Positions 24,031 through 32,471 are shown, counted from the first letter of the stretch. The stretch is 41,225 bases of DNA from Bryobacteraceae bacterium (GCA_028275505.1 JAPWUP010000013.1:1-41225); one strand, 5' to 3'. Notes: generated by a model from the sequence alone, not told the origin. Program-made: numbers and translations.

Positions 24031-25248
24031 ATGCGAGGCGCACTCATCCTCGGGTTGGCGTTCGCTTGGGTCTGCGTGGACGCGACCCGCACATTCGCCG
24101 CTCAGCGCCCGCGCCAGCGCCAGGAATGGCCCCTGCCCGTGGCCGAACCCAAGAAAAAGGAACCCGAAGAGCCGACCCAGGTCCTCGAGCTGCCCAAGGA
24201 GCCACCGGCCAGCGTCGTCGCCGACAGCACGCGGCTCAGCTTCCATGTCTCCCCCCTGACCGGCCAGGGATTGCTTTCCCAACAAGCCCGTCAGACTTTG
24301 CGCGCCCTGATCGGGCAGGTGCGCAACGCCTCGGTGATCAAGCTCCGTGCTTTCGTGGCCGGCACGGGAGACTTGCGGCGCGTGCAGGCCGTGGTGAGCG
24401 AGACTTTCACGGAACGACGCTTGCCGCTGCCCGCGCTCACTGTGGTCCAGGTGGGCGCCCTTCCGCTCACCGGGGCGCAGGTGGTTTTCGAGGCGATCGC
24501 GCAGGAGCGCAGGCCCGTGAATCCGCACGGACTGGCCTTCATTTCCGGGCAGGCGGCGACTGCGCCCGACCCTTTGGCGCCTCCCGGGCCGCTGCTGGAG
24601 AAATCCCTGAGCGATCTGCGCACGGCAGTGCACGCCGCGGGGACCACCGAAGAAGACGTTCTTCGGGCGACTTGTTTCATTGCGTCCTTTGACGACTGGA
24701 CCCACCTGCGCCAGCAAATGGCCCGTGTGTTCCCCCGCGCCGCCCTGAATCTGCTGCAGCCACAGCGCGCGCCGACTCGCGCCCTGGTGGAATGCGAAGC
24801 TGTGGCACGGTTGCGTACGCCTCCCGACGCCCCGCTCAAGCTAATCAACCCGCCCGGTCTTCCCCAGTCGCCGTTCTATTCCCAGATCGCTTTGGTGGGG
24901 CCGGGACCGCTCGTGCTGACCGGCGCGCAGTTGGGCTTCCGCTTCAGCGAGGAAGATGCCCGGCTGGCTTTCCAGCGCTTGGGCCGCACGCTGAAAGAGG
25001 CGGGCGCTTCCTTCGACGCTGTGGCCATGTCGCACATCTATCCTCTTTCCGGCGCCATCGGGGAAATGGTGCGGCGCGTGCGCGGCGAATTCTACAATGG
25101 CAAAGCGCCTCCCGCCTCGACCATGCTGTCTTTCGAGGGGCTGCCGTCGCTCGATGCCTCCTTCGGCGTGGACGTGATCGCGGTGCGCAGCGCAGCATCG
25201 GCGCCGACGGGTTTGCCCGGGCCCACGGGTTCGGCGGGCCAGCGCTGA
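24031..25248 (+). CDS. Exported protein with three tandem RidA/YjgF-like domains
   Basis: This 405-residue protein has a signal peptide (MRGALILGLAFAWVCVDA onward, about 1-24), then a charged Pro/Glu/Lys linker (25-60). Three RidA-like units span about 66-158, 162-260 and 270-387. Unit 2 (LAFISGQAAT, DLRTAVHAAGTTEEDVLRATCFIASFDD in pieces, VECEAVA) and unit 3 (LVLTGAQLGF, GRTLKEAGASFDAVAMSHIY, VDVIAVRS) are clear; unit 1 (RQTLRALIGQV, VVFEAIA) is more diverged. RidA is a homotrimer that hydrolyses reactive enamines, with a substrate-binding Arg in a P-A-R-S context. The matching places here read LPALT, PRAAL and PPAST, so that Arg is missing or shifted in all three. The chain may fold as a one-polypeptide pseudo-trimer that binds rather than hydrolyses. 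The KDG kinase gene follows after 72 bases. Confidence 0.82.
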   Translation: MRGALILGLAFAWVCVDATRTFAAQRPRQRQEWPLPVAEPKKKEPEEPTQVLELPKEPPASVVADSTRLSFHVSPLTGQGLLSQQARQTLRALIGQVRNASVIKLRAFVAGTGDLRRVQAVVSETFTERRLPLPALTVVQVGALPLTGAQVVFEAIAQERRPVNPHGLAFISGQAATAPDPLAPPGPLLEKSLSDLRTAVHAAGTTEEDVLRATCFIASFDDWTHLRQQMARVFPRAALNLLQPQRAPTRALVECEAVARLRTPPDAPLKLINPPGLPQSPFYSQIALVGPGPLVLTGAQLGFRFSEEDARLAFQRLGRTLKEAGASFDAVAMSHIYPLSGAIGEMVRRVRGEFYNGKAPPASTMLSFEGLPSLDASFGVDVIAVRSAASAPTGLPGPTGSAGQR

Positions 25249-25320
25249 GTGTCGCCACGCCGCCGGGCATTTCCCCGCGCGCACGTCCCCTTGGGGTATT
25301 TTCAAGTAGGAGTTATTGCC

Positions 25321-26355
25321 ATGGCTCAAATGGTAGTGACGTTCGGTGAGATCATGTTGCGCCTGGCGCCGCCGGGCTTCGAGCGCTTTCTGCAATCGCC
25401 CATGTTCATGGCCACCTTTGGCGGCGGCGAAGCCAACGTCGCGGTCGCCCTGGCCGGGTTCGGAATTCCTGCGCGATACGTGACGGTCCTGCCGCCCAAG
25501 CATCCCATCGCGGATGCTGTGATCAGCCAGTTGCGCGGCTTCGGCGTGGATACCTCCAAGATCGTGCGCGCGCCCGGCCGGATGGGCGTTTATTACGTAG
25601 AAAGCGGCGCCAACCAGCGACCGTCCAAGGTGGTGTACGACCGCGATTACAGCGCCATCGCTCTGGCCAAGCCAGGCGTGATCAACTGGGACGATGCGCT
25701 GGAAGGCGCCGGCTGGTTCCACATCACGGGCATCACGCCGGCCATCAGTCAGGGTGCCGCGGACCTCGCGCTGGAGGCCGTGCAGCGGGCGCGCGAAAAA
25801 GGCCTCACCGTTTCCTGCGACCTGAACTTCCGCAAGAACCTTTGGAAATACGGCAAGTCCGCTCCCGAAGTCATGCGCGAGCTCTTCCGCTACGTTGACG
25901 TCGGCATCGCCAACGAAGAGGACGTGCAGATGGCGCTGGGAATCCCCGCCGACGTGGACGTGCACTCGGGCAAGCTCGACGTTTCCCAGTATCGCGGGCT
26001 GACCGAAAGGGTCATGGGCGAGTTCAAGAACCTGAAGCTCATGGCCATCACCTTGCGGGAGTCTTTCAGCGCCTCGCACAACGGCTGGTCCGCCTGCCTG
26101 AACAACGGCCGCGAATTTCTCACCAGTCGCCGGTACGACATCACGCATATCGTGGACCGCGTGGGCGCGGGCGACTGCTTCGCCGGCGGCCTGATTTACG
26201 GCCTGCTCACCTTGCCGACCCATCAGGAAGCGCTCGAGTTCGCCGTCGCCGCTTCCTGCCTCAAACACTCACTGCCCGGCGATTTCAACCGCTTCAGCGT
26301 GGAGGAAGTGCAGGCTCTGCTCAAGGGCGGTGGATCGGGCCGCGTGCAGCGCTGA
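25321..26355 (+). CDS. kdgK: PfkB-family 2-keto-3-deoxygluconate kinase
   Basis: This 344-residue cytoplasmic kinase phosphorylates KDG to KDPG, the last activation step in uronate and pectin breakdown. PfkB motif 1 is [18 protein letters not shown] (31-48). The catalytic Asp285 sits in the anion-hole motif [12 protein letters not shown] (279-290). Residues [20 protein letters not shown] match KDG-kinase-type substrate recognition, so I favour KDG over other PfkB substrates, though biochemistry would be needed to separate close homologues. The start ATG at 25321 has AGGAG nine bases upstream; the frame is open to 25249 but has no start signal there. A weak TATTTT hexamer lies at 25297-25302. 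Its 3' end faces murJ with three bases between stop codons. It fits the PL10 lyase operon 16 kb away. Confidence 0.85.
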   Translation: MAQMVVTFGEIMLRLAPPGFERFLQSPMFMATFGGGEANVAVALAGFGIPARYVTVLPPKHPIADAVISQLRGFGVDTSKIVRAPGRMGVYYVESGANQRPSKVVYDRDYSAIALAKPGVINWDDALEGAGWFHITGITPAISQGAADLALEAVQRAREKGLTVSCDLNFRKNLWKYGKSAPEVMRELFRYVDVGIANEEDVQMALGIPADVDVHSGKLDVSQYRGLTERVMGEFKNLKLMAITLRESFSASHNGWSACLNNGREFLTSRRYDITHIVDRVGAGDCFAGGLIYGLLTLPTHQEALEFAVAASCLKHSLPGDFNRFSVEEVQALLKGGGSGRVQR

Positions 26356-26358
26356 TCT

Positions 26359-28059
26359 TCAGCCGCCCGGTCCGTTCACGGCGGCGATCCTGAGCAAGCG
26401 CGCCAGGGGCGCGGCCAGCGCCCGCGAAGCGGCGTCCACTTCCGGGACGCGGAGCAAGCGGCACAATGCGTAGTAAACACCGGCGCCCAGGGGAACGCCG
26501 ACAGCCAGCTCAGCAAGCCGCGCTGTCCGCCCGATCCCCAGGCGGGCCTCCAGCGGTGCGCAACAAGCCGCCACCAGAATCCCCATGGCCGCGGAGGCCA
26601 GCCCGATCTTGAGCACGCCGACCGCCAGGCGTCGCCCATACAACCCGCCTGTGCGGAGCCGCAGCCTCCAGAACAACGCTGCCGCAGAGAAGATCATGAC
26701 GGTGGAGGTGGCCAGCGCGAGTCCCGCGTGCCCCATCCCGGCGCGGCGGGTGAGAGTCCAGGCCGCCGCATAGTTCACCGCGATGGAGGCCAGGCTGACC
26801 ACCATGGGAGTGCGGGCGTCCCCCAGCGCGTAAAAGCCGGGCACCAGCACTTTGACCGCCGCGTAGCCCGCCAGACCGACGGCGTAGGCAGTCAGGGCGC
26901 TCGCCGTCTGCACGGTGTCGTAGGCTGCGAACTGGCCTCCTTCGTAGATGGCCCCGATCATCGCCTGCCCCAGAACGGCAAGCCCCACCGAGGAAGGCAG
27001 CGTGAGCAGAAAAACCAGGCCCAGGGAGCGCGACAAAGTGTCGCGAAATTGTTCCATGTCGCCGCAAGCTGCGCTGCGCGAAACCGCCGGCAGCGTCGCC
27101 GCGGCCACGGCTACGCCGAACAACCCGAGCGGGAGTTGCATGAACCGGAACGCGTAACTGAGCCAGCTCACGGGGCCGTTGGGGCCGCGCAGCGGATCTA
27201 CGATCGTAGAGGCGAAATTGGTGTTCACCATCACGTTGATCTGCACAGCGGCGCTGCCGATGATCGCCGGTCCCATGAGGCGAATGATCTGCTGCAAGCC
27301 GGGGTGCGACCACTGCCATTGCGGGCGGTAGCGGAAGCCTCGCTTCCACAGGCTCGGCAGTTGGCAGCCCAGTTGTAATGCTCCGCCCAGTACGACGCCC
27401 CACGCCATGCCTTCGATGGGGAGCAGCCCGAGTTTCGTTCCCAGGCCAAAGCCGATCAGCAGGCCGAATCCGAGCGATCCCAGATTGAAAAAAGTCGAAG
27501 CCGAAGCCGGCAACCCGAACTGCTGGCAGGCATTGAGGATCCCCATCGCCTGGGCGGCCAGCGCCACCAGCAGCAGGAAGGGGAACATGATCCGCGTCAT
27601 CTTCACCGCCAGCGCGAACTTGGCCGCCTCGCCCGCCCAGCCCGGCGCGAGCAACCACACCAGTGCGGGACTGAAAATGATGCCGAGCAGGCAAAGCGTG
27701 CCGACCAGAACGATCAGGGCGGTGGCGACCAGGTTGGCCAGCTCCGCGGCCGCGGCCTTGCCCTTGCGAGTCAGGTATTCCGTGAAGGTCGGTACGAAGG
27801 CTGAGGACAGCGCGCCTTCGGCGAACAGATCGCGCGTGAGGTTGGGGATGCGGAAGGCGAGCAGAAAGGCGTCGTAGGACATGCCGGCGCCGAACAGCCG
27901 CGCCATCGCGATCTCCCGCAGCAGCCCGGTGAGACGACTGCCCAGCACGGCCAGCGAGACAACGCCGGCCGAGCGGATGATCTGGCGGTGAGTCAGCTCG
28001 CCCGCAGTGGTTTCCGAGGGCGGCGAGGGGTCGGCGGAGCGCTGCAGGTCCCCCTTCAT
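26359..28059 (-). CDS. murJ: Lipid II flippase MurJ (MviN)
   Basis: This 566-residue polytopic protein of the MOP superfamily, with about 14 membrane helices, moves lipid II across the inner membrane for peptidoglycan synthesis. Landmarks are SRLTGLLREIAMARLFGAG (41-59) with the conserved Arg residues of helix 1, AFRIPNLTRDLFAEGALSSAFVP (68-90, in pieces) and the late FYALGDARTPM loop. The N-terminal 25 residues are polar (PSPPSETTAGELTHRQ) and the C-terminus is slightly longer than in E. coli. The ATG overlaps the hpt stop by four bases (28056-28059), so it is coupled to hpt and to the kinase-like/nuclease-like gene before it. It is an essential housekeeping gene with no sign of damage. Confidence 0.93.
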   Translation of the reverse strand: MKGDLQRSADPSPPSETTAGELTHRQIIRSAGVVSLAVLGSRLTGLLREIAMARLFGAGMSYDAFLLAFRIPNLTRDLFAEGALSSAFVPTFTEYLTRKGKAAAAELANLVATALIVLVGTLCLLGIIFSPALVWLLAPGWAGEAAKFALAVKMTRIMFPFLLLVALAAQAMGILNACQQFGLPASASTFFNLGSLGFGLLIGFGLGTKLGLLPIEGMAWGVVLGGALQLGCQLPSLWKRGFRYRPQWQWSHPGLQQIIRLMGPAIIGSAAVQINVMVNTNFASTIVDPLRGPNGPVSWLSYAFRFMQLPLGLFGVAVAAATLPAVSRSAACGDMEQFRDTLSRSLGLVFLLTLPSSVGLAVLGQAMIGAIYEGGQFAAYDTVQTASALTAYAVGLAGYAAVKVLVPGFYALGDARTPMVVSLASIAVNYAAAWTLTRRAGMGHAGLALATSTVMIFSAAALFWRLRLRTGGLYGRRLAVGVLKIGLASAAMGILVAACCAPLEARLGIGRTARLAELAVGVPLGAGVYYALCRLLRVPEVDAASRALAAPLARLLRIAAVNGPGG

Positions 28060-28619
28060 AGATTGAAACCGCGCTGTTCCCAGTCCGGCTTGATCACCGC
28101 GATATAGCCCAGATTGCGATAGAACTGCTTGTAGTCGAGCCCGAAGCCGATCACGAAACGGTCGGGAATTTCGAAGCAGCGGAATTCCACCGGCACCTGC
28201 ACGATGCGGCGGGGCGTGCGATCCAGCAGGGTGCAGATCGCGAGCGAATTGGGACCGCGGGCGGCCAGCGTCTGCAACAGATAGCGCGCGGTGAAGCCGG
28301 TATCCACGATATCTTCGACCAGAAGGACGTCCTCGCCTTCGATACTTTCGTCCAGATCCTTGGCGATGCGCACGACGCCGGGCGCGGCGGGCCGGGTCGA
28401 AAAACTGGATATGGAAAGGAAATCAATCTTGACGGGAATGCGAATGGCCCGTGCCAGCGCGGTCAAGAAGAACACAGCACCCTTGAGAACGCCTATCAGC
28501 TTGAGGTCGCCGTGACGGTATCGTTCGGAGATCTCGTCGGCGACTTCGCGGATCCGGCGCTCGATCTGTTCCTCGGTGAACAGGATGCGTTCGATTTCGG
28601 GGACCGGGGGAGCGCTCAT
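28056..28619 (-). CDS. hpt: Hypoxanthine phosphoribosyltransferase
   Basis: This 187-residue protein salvages hypoxanthine (and often guanine) to the nucleotide using PRPP. The PRPP loop is intact: VLLVEDIVDTGFT (98-110) with Glu102, Asp103 and Asp106. LKGAVFFLTALAR (45-57) and the base-contacting region FVIGFGLDYKQFYRNLGY are also typical. The length is normal for the family. Its ATG overlaps the stop of the kinase-like/nuclease-like fusion by four bases (28616-28619), and its stop overlaps murJ by four bases. It is therefore the middle gene of a tightly coupled trio. Confidence 0.93.
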   Translation of the reverse strand: MSAPPVPEIERILFTEEQIERRIREVADEISERYRHGDLKLIGVLKGAVFFLTALARAIRIPVKIDFLSISSFSTRPAAPGVVRIAKDLDESIEGEDVLLVEDIVDTGFTARYLLQTLAARGPNSLAICTLLDRTPRRIVQVPVEFRCFEIPDRFVIGFGLDYKQFYRNLGYIAVIKPDWEQRGFNL

Positions 28620-29635
28620 CGGGTAGTGGAAGCGGCCGGTTCAGGAGTGCTCGAACGCGCGCCGCCGGAGGCCGGACGGGAAGGCGGGTTGGCGGGCGGG
28701 CGCGTGAGCCCGTATTTGAAGATCAGGTTTTCGAAATCTTTCTGATAGAAAACCTGTATGTTGATGTCAGGATAGATCTGTCGCAGTAACTTGATTTTCC
28801 GGTTTTTCTTGGTGACCAGCGATTGCTTCATGGTGGTAAGTTCGACGTACAGGTCGAACTGGGGCAGGTAAAAGTCGGGCGTGAAGGATTCGATCACGTT
28901 GCCATGCTTGTCCCATTGCAAGGGAAAAGTTCGCGGTTCGTACTCCCAGGCGACGCGATAGAAGTCCAGCAGATTGGCGAAGATCTCTTCGCTGGGGTGC
29001 GAGAAGCGCCGCGGCTTGAGCGTAAGTTTGCCCGCGGGTGCAATGCCGTAGCGGGACAGCTTGAGGCGGACCTGGAACTGCAGATGGGCTTCCGCGGCCG
29101 GCGACAGCAGTCCCTGCTCGATGATGCGGCGGTTCGTGGCCGCGGCCGCCACGATTTCCGCGGCCTCTTCCGGCTCCAGGCGCTCCGTATTGATGACCAG
29201 ATCGAAGTTCTCCATGCGCCGCAGGCCGCGCCCGAAACGCCGCCGGCGACGGAGCTTCTCTTCGGCCTCCAGCTTGTGGAGCAGCTCGCGCGCGGCGGGG
29301 CGGTCCAGCCGGTGCTCGACCATGAGCACGCCCACGCGGCGGGATTCCGGCGCCACGATGTAGACGCGCAGCAACCCCGGGAACTCCGGCAGCGCCTGCT
29401 CCGCGCCGTCCGCCGAGACCACGAGATGGTGCTGGGTGGCGAGCCGCGCCACGATCGAGGTCATCAATTCCGGATAGACCCGCTCGGGGAGCGAACCGGC
29501 CGGTGCGAACTCCTCCTCGATCAGGGCGGCCAGCCGCGTCTCGCTGATCAGCTCGAAGCCCAGGCGCTGCGCAATCAGGCGAGCGGTTTCCTCATGCCGC
29601 GCGCCGGGCGCTCCGGTAACAGTGATCAGACCCAT
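28616..29635 (-). CDS. Fusion of a cytidylate-kinase-like domain with a PD-(D/E)XK-like nuclease domain
   Basis: In this 339-residue protein, residues 1-180 resemble the cytidylate-kinase-like P-loop family, but the Walker A loop reads GAPGARHEETA and lacks the GK[ST] of an active kinase. Residues 205-315 look like a restriction-endonuclease fold: an acidic helix HPSEEIFANLLDFY (213-226), then TPDFYLP with Asp254, and YVELTTMKQ with Glu265 and Lys270. This resembles the PD...ExK core, with Thr at the usual Lys position. KKNRKIKLLRQIYPDINIQVFY continues the fold in pieces. The C-terminal 30 residues are Pro/Ser-rich. I cannot assign a function; RNA or DNA cleavage or regulated nucleotide metabolism are both possible. 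It is the first gene of a trio with hpt and murJ (four-base overlap). The 109-base divergent gap upstream has no firm promoter. Confidence 0.75.
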   Translation of the reverse strand: MGLITVTGAPGARHEETARLIAQRLGFELISETRLAALIEEEFAPAGSLPERVYPELMTSIVARLATQHHLVVSADGAEQALPEFPGLLRVYIVAPESRRVGVLMVEHRLDRPAARELLHKLEAEEKLRRRRRFGRGLRRMENFDLVINTERLEPEEAAEIVAAAATNRRIIEQGLLSPAAEAHLQFQVRLKLSRYGIAPAGKLTLKPRRFSHPSEEIFANLLDFYRVAWEYEPRTFPLQWDKHGNVIESFTPDFYLPQFDLYVELTTMKQSLVTKKNRKIKLLRQIYPDINIQVFYQKDFENLIFKYGLTRPPANPPSRPASGGARSSTPEPAASTTR

Positions 29636-29744
29636 GGTCCGCTGGGAGGCGCCACACGTGCCCTCCGCACGGGCGACCCCCGGTCACCGACCATCATAAC
29701 TTAGGCGCTTGCGTCACGCACGCCTCCTTGGTCATCATGCGTGT

Positions 29745-31421
29745 ATGCAAATCACCCGGCGTACCCTGCTGGCGCAATTGACGGCTCCGCTACTGGCCGC
29801 TGCCGGGCGCGAGCTCCGCTGTGACGTGGCCATCATTGGAGGCGGCACGGGAGGCTGCGCGGCGGCCCTGGCCGCCCTGCGCAACGGGCTGAAGGTAATC
29901 ATGAGCGAGGAGACGGACTGGATCGGCGGACAGCTTACGGCCCAGGCCGTCCCGCCCGACGAGCACCCCTGGATCGAGTCGTTCGGCTGCACCCGCGCCT
30001 ACCGCGCTTACCGCAACGCGGTGCGGGATTATTACCGGGCGCACTATCCGCTCACTGCCGAGGCTCGCGCTCGCTGGAACCTCAATCCGGGCGATGGCAG
30101 CGTCTCGCGGCTGACCCACGAACCCAGGGTTTCCCTGGCCGTGCTGGAGGCCATGCTGGCCCCTTACGTGAGCGGCGGGCGGCTCCTGGTGCTGCTCAAG
30201 CACGTGCCCGTGGCCGCGGATACCGAGGGCGACCGCGTCCGCGCCGTGCGCTTGCGCAGCCTCGAAGACGGTCGTGAACGCATCGTCCACGCGCCGTACT
30301 TCCTGGACGCTACCGAGCAGGGCGACCTGCTTCCCCTGAGCCGTACCGAATACGTCACCGGCTTCGAATCCCGCAAGCAGACGGGCGAGCCTCACGCGCC
30401 CGAGGAGGCTCAGCCCGCTAACATCCAGGCCTTCACGGTCTGCTTCGCCATGGACTATCTCCCTGGCGAGGACCACACCATTGACAAGCCCGAAGAGTAT
30501 GAGTTCTGGCGCGATTACGTGCCCCAGCTCCGACCGCCGTGGCCGGGAAAGCTGCTGAGCTGGAGCATGTCGGATCCGATCACCCTGAAAGTTCGTTCCG
30601 TGACCTTCGATCCCCTCGCCGCCGGGCCCACTCCCGGCAAGCTGAATCTCTGGATTTACCGGCGCATCGCCAACAAGCGGAATTTCGAGCCGGGGACTTA
30701 CCTGAGTGACATTACTTTGGTGAACTGGCCGCAAAACGATTACTGGCTGGGTAACCTGCACGAAGTAAGTCCGGAAGAGGCCGCGCGCCATCTCAAGCGG
30801 GCCAAACAACTGAGCCTTTCCTTGCTGTACTGGATGCAGACCGAGGCGCCGCGACCGGACGGCGGGCTAGGGTGGCGAGGACTGCGCCTCAGGCACGACA
30901 TCGTGGGAACCTCCGACGGCCTGGCGAAGTACCCCTATATCCGCGAGTCTCGCCGCATCCTGGCCGAGTTCACGGTACTCGAGCAGCACGTGGGGACGGA
31001 AGCCCGGGCGCAACTAACGGGCAAGAAACCCGAGGAGTTGACCGCGGAGCCGTTCTTCGACTCGGTCGGTGTGGGCAGTTACCGCATTGACCTGCATCCG
31101 AGTTCGGGCGGCGACAATTACATCGACATCAGCTCCCTGCCCTTTCAGATCCCGCTGGGCGCCCTGATACCGAGGCGCGTGGAGAACTTGCTGGCGGCGG
31201 CCAAAAATCTGGGCGTGACTCACATCACGAACGGCTGTTACCGGCTGCATCCGGTGGAGTGGAATATCGGCGAGGCCGCGGGCATGACCGTGGCGCAGGC
31301 GCTGGCCACGGGCCATCCGCCGCGCAAGATCCGCAACGACAAGAAGCTTCTGACCGACTTTCAGGCAAAGTTGGTGGCCCAAGGCATCGAAATTGCCTGG
31401 CCGCGGCTGACTCCGCGCTGA
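29745..31421 (+). CDS. Tat-exported FAD-dependent oxidoreductase (FAD_oxidored family)
   Basis: This 558-residue protein has a twin-arginine leader (MQITRRTLLAQLTAPLLAAAG). The FAD Rossmann loop is CDVAIIGGGTGGCAAALAAL (26-45, GxGxxG at 32-37), then SEETDWIGGQLTAQ, a conserved flavin-contacting turn. PFQIPLGALIPRRVENLLAA and NGCYRLHPVEWNIGEAAG near the end close the flavin site, as in glucose-inhibited-division/thiazole-type and sugar-oxidising relatives. No partner cytochrome is nearby and the substrate is unknown. The frame opens at a TTG (29709), but the ATG at 29745 starts exactly at the Tat leader, so I chose it. There is no strong ribosome site. The PEP-CTERM gene starts 112 bases downstream. 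Confidence 0.85.
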   Translation: MQITRRTLLAQLTAPLLAAAGRELRCDVAIIGGGTGGCAAALAALRNGLKVIMSEETDWIGGQLTAQAVPPDEHPWIESFGCTRAYRAYRNAVRDYYRAHYPLTAEARARWNLNPGDGSVSRLTHEPRVSLAVLEAMLAPYVSGGRLLVLLKHVPVAADTEGDRVRAVRLRSLEDGRERIVHAPYFLDATEQGDLLPLSRTEYVTGFESRKQTGEPHAPEEAQPANIQAFTVCFAMDYLPGEDHTIDKPEEYEFWRDYVPQLRPPWPGKLLSWSMSDPITLKVRSVTFDPLAAGPTPGKLNLWIYRRIANKRNFEPGTYLSDITLVNWPQNDYWLGNLHEVSPEEAARHLKRAKQLSLSLLYWMQTEAPRPDGGLGWRGLRLRHDIVGTSDGLAKYPYIRESRRILAEFTVLEQHVGTEARAQLTGKKPEELTAEPFFDSVGVGSYRIDLHPSSGGDNYIDISSLPFQIPLGALIPRRVENLLAAAKNLGVTHITNGCYRLHPVEWNIGEAAGMTVAQALATGHPPRKIRNDKKLLTDFQAKLVAQGIEIAWPRLTPR

Positions 31422-31453
31422 AGGGGTTCTAGTACTCCCAAAACCGGCCCTTT

Positions 31454-31466
31454 GCGACCAGGTCGC
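31454..31466. promoter_or_regulatory. Palindrome upstream of the PEP-CTERM promoter (possible operator)
   Basis: GCGACC and GGTCGC flank a single A. Relative to the predicted start near 31500 it covers about -46 to -34, where an activator or repressor would contact the -35 region. Confidence 0.35.
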
Positions 31467-31484
31467 CTATTTGTAGAACAACCG

Positions 31485-31493
31485 TGTTATAAT
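31485..31493 (+). promoter_or_regulatory. Extended -10 promoter of the PEP-CTERM gene
   Basis: TGTTATAAT, a near-consensus extended -10 with no clear -35. Predicted start about 31500, so an upstream in-frame ATG at 31492 falls inside the promoter and cannot be the start. Confidence 0.55.
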
Positions 31494-31533
31494 GCGGTTT
31501 GAGTTTCGCCAGCACAAGCTTCAGGCACGTTCC

Positions 31534-32379
31534 ATGCGTTGCGGGTACTTGGTAACAGCGGCTTTGCTCACTTGCTTTTCACTAAAAGCCAGTCTGATTG
31601 TCGTGTCCAATAACAGCCCCGGGGACGACTTCTTCACGAACCCCGGCCCGGTGAACCAGGGCCAGGCCGTCGGCAGTTCGGGCTGGTTTTACAATAACGT
31701 CCGCAACAACGGGGGCGTAGGCATTTCCGGCAACTTGCCGTGGAGCACGACGGGTTCGGCGTACTTCGTGAGTCCGAGCAGCGCCGCCAAAGCGGATATC
31801 GAGTACCTGGCGGGAGGCGTCAACTTTGGCGGGAACTATCTGGCCACGGCGAGCCTGGGAAGATTCGCCGATTTGCAGTCCTTTTCTTACCGTTGGTATC
31901 GCGCCGGGAGCAGCACGGCGCCCGCACACCTGCATCCGGTGATCCGCGTCTTGCTGGATGCGGATGGGAATCTGGCCACGATCGGCGACCGCGGCGGCCT
32001 GGTCTTCGAGAGAGTGTATGTCGGCCTGCCGACGCCGACGGACCAGTGGGTAAGCGACGTGATCACTTCTTCGACCTGGCTCTGGAATTTCGGCCTGGGC
32101 ATCGGATTTGCCGCAAACATCAACGGTACTCCATACGCTTACGATGCGAGTCTGGCCGAGTGGCAGGCGTACTTCCCGAACGCTGTGATTCTTGGCTTCA
32201 GCGCTGGGGTCGGCAGTGGCTGGAACGGCGTCTTCACGGGCGCGGTGGACGATATCTCGTGGACCATCGCAGGACGCACGACCACTTGGAACTTCGAGGT
32301 GATGCAACCCGTACCCGAGCCCGGCCTGGGGTGGCTGGTGGGAGCGGTGCTCGTGGCGCTTTGGCGGCGCCGGCCCTGA
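31534..32379 (+). CDS. Secreted PEP-CTERM anchor-domain protein
   Basis: This 281-residue protein has a signal peptide (MRCGYLVTAALLTCFSLKA). A beta-rich middle follows, with many Gly/Asn/Ser, aromatic clusters (WFYNNVRNNG, SFSYRWYRAG) and no catalytic motif. The C-terminus is a textbook sorting signal: VPEP, a hydrophobic stretch (GLGWLVGAVLVALW) and a basic end (RRRP). Such proteins are processed by an exosortase (EpsH/XrtA type) and are tied to exopolysaccharide or surface display; no exosortase gene is in the window. The ATG at 31534 fits the signal peptide and the promoter at 31485-31493, although its ribosome site is weak. The second TonB receptor starts 125 bases downstream with its own promoter. 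Confidence 0.85.
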   Translation: MRCGYLVTAALLTCFSLKASLIVVSNNSPGDDFFTNPGPVNQGQAVGSSGWFYNNVRNNGGVGISGNLPWSTTGSAYFVSPSSAAKADIEYLAGGVNFGGNYLATASLGRFADLQSFSYRWYRAGSSTAPAHLHPVIRVLLDADGNLATIGDRGGLVFERVYVGLPTPTDQWVSDVITSSTWLWNFGLGIGFAANINGTPYAYDASLAEWQAYFPNAVILGFSAGVGSGWNGVFTGAVDDISWTIAGRTTTWNFEVMQPVPEPGLGWLVGAVLVALWRRRP

Positions 32380-32471
32380 AAACTGGACTGAAGCTCTGAT
32401 CTCCCTGCCTGGATTTACTCCGGAACCGAGTCGTCGGTCTGTCTTTGCGCGGCCCTGATCCTCCGACGCCG

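Noticed and set aside
24841-26268. A 475-codon minus-strand open frame opposite the RidA fusion and KDG kinase
   Set aside because: No recognisable motifs, and it spans two well-supported genes and their gap on the other strand; typical antisense openness at high GC.
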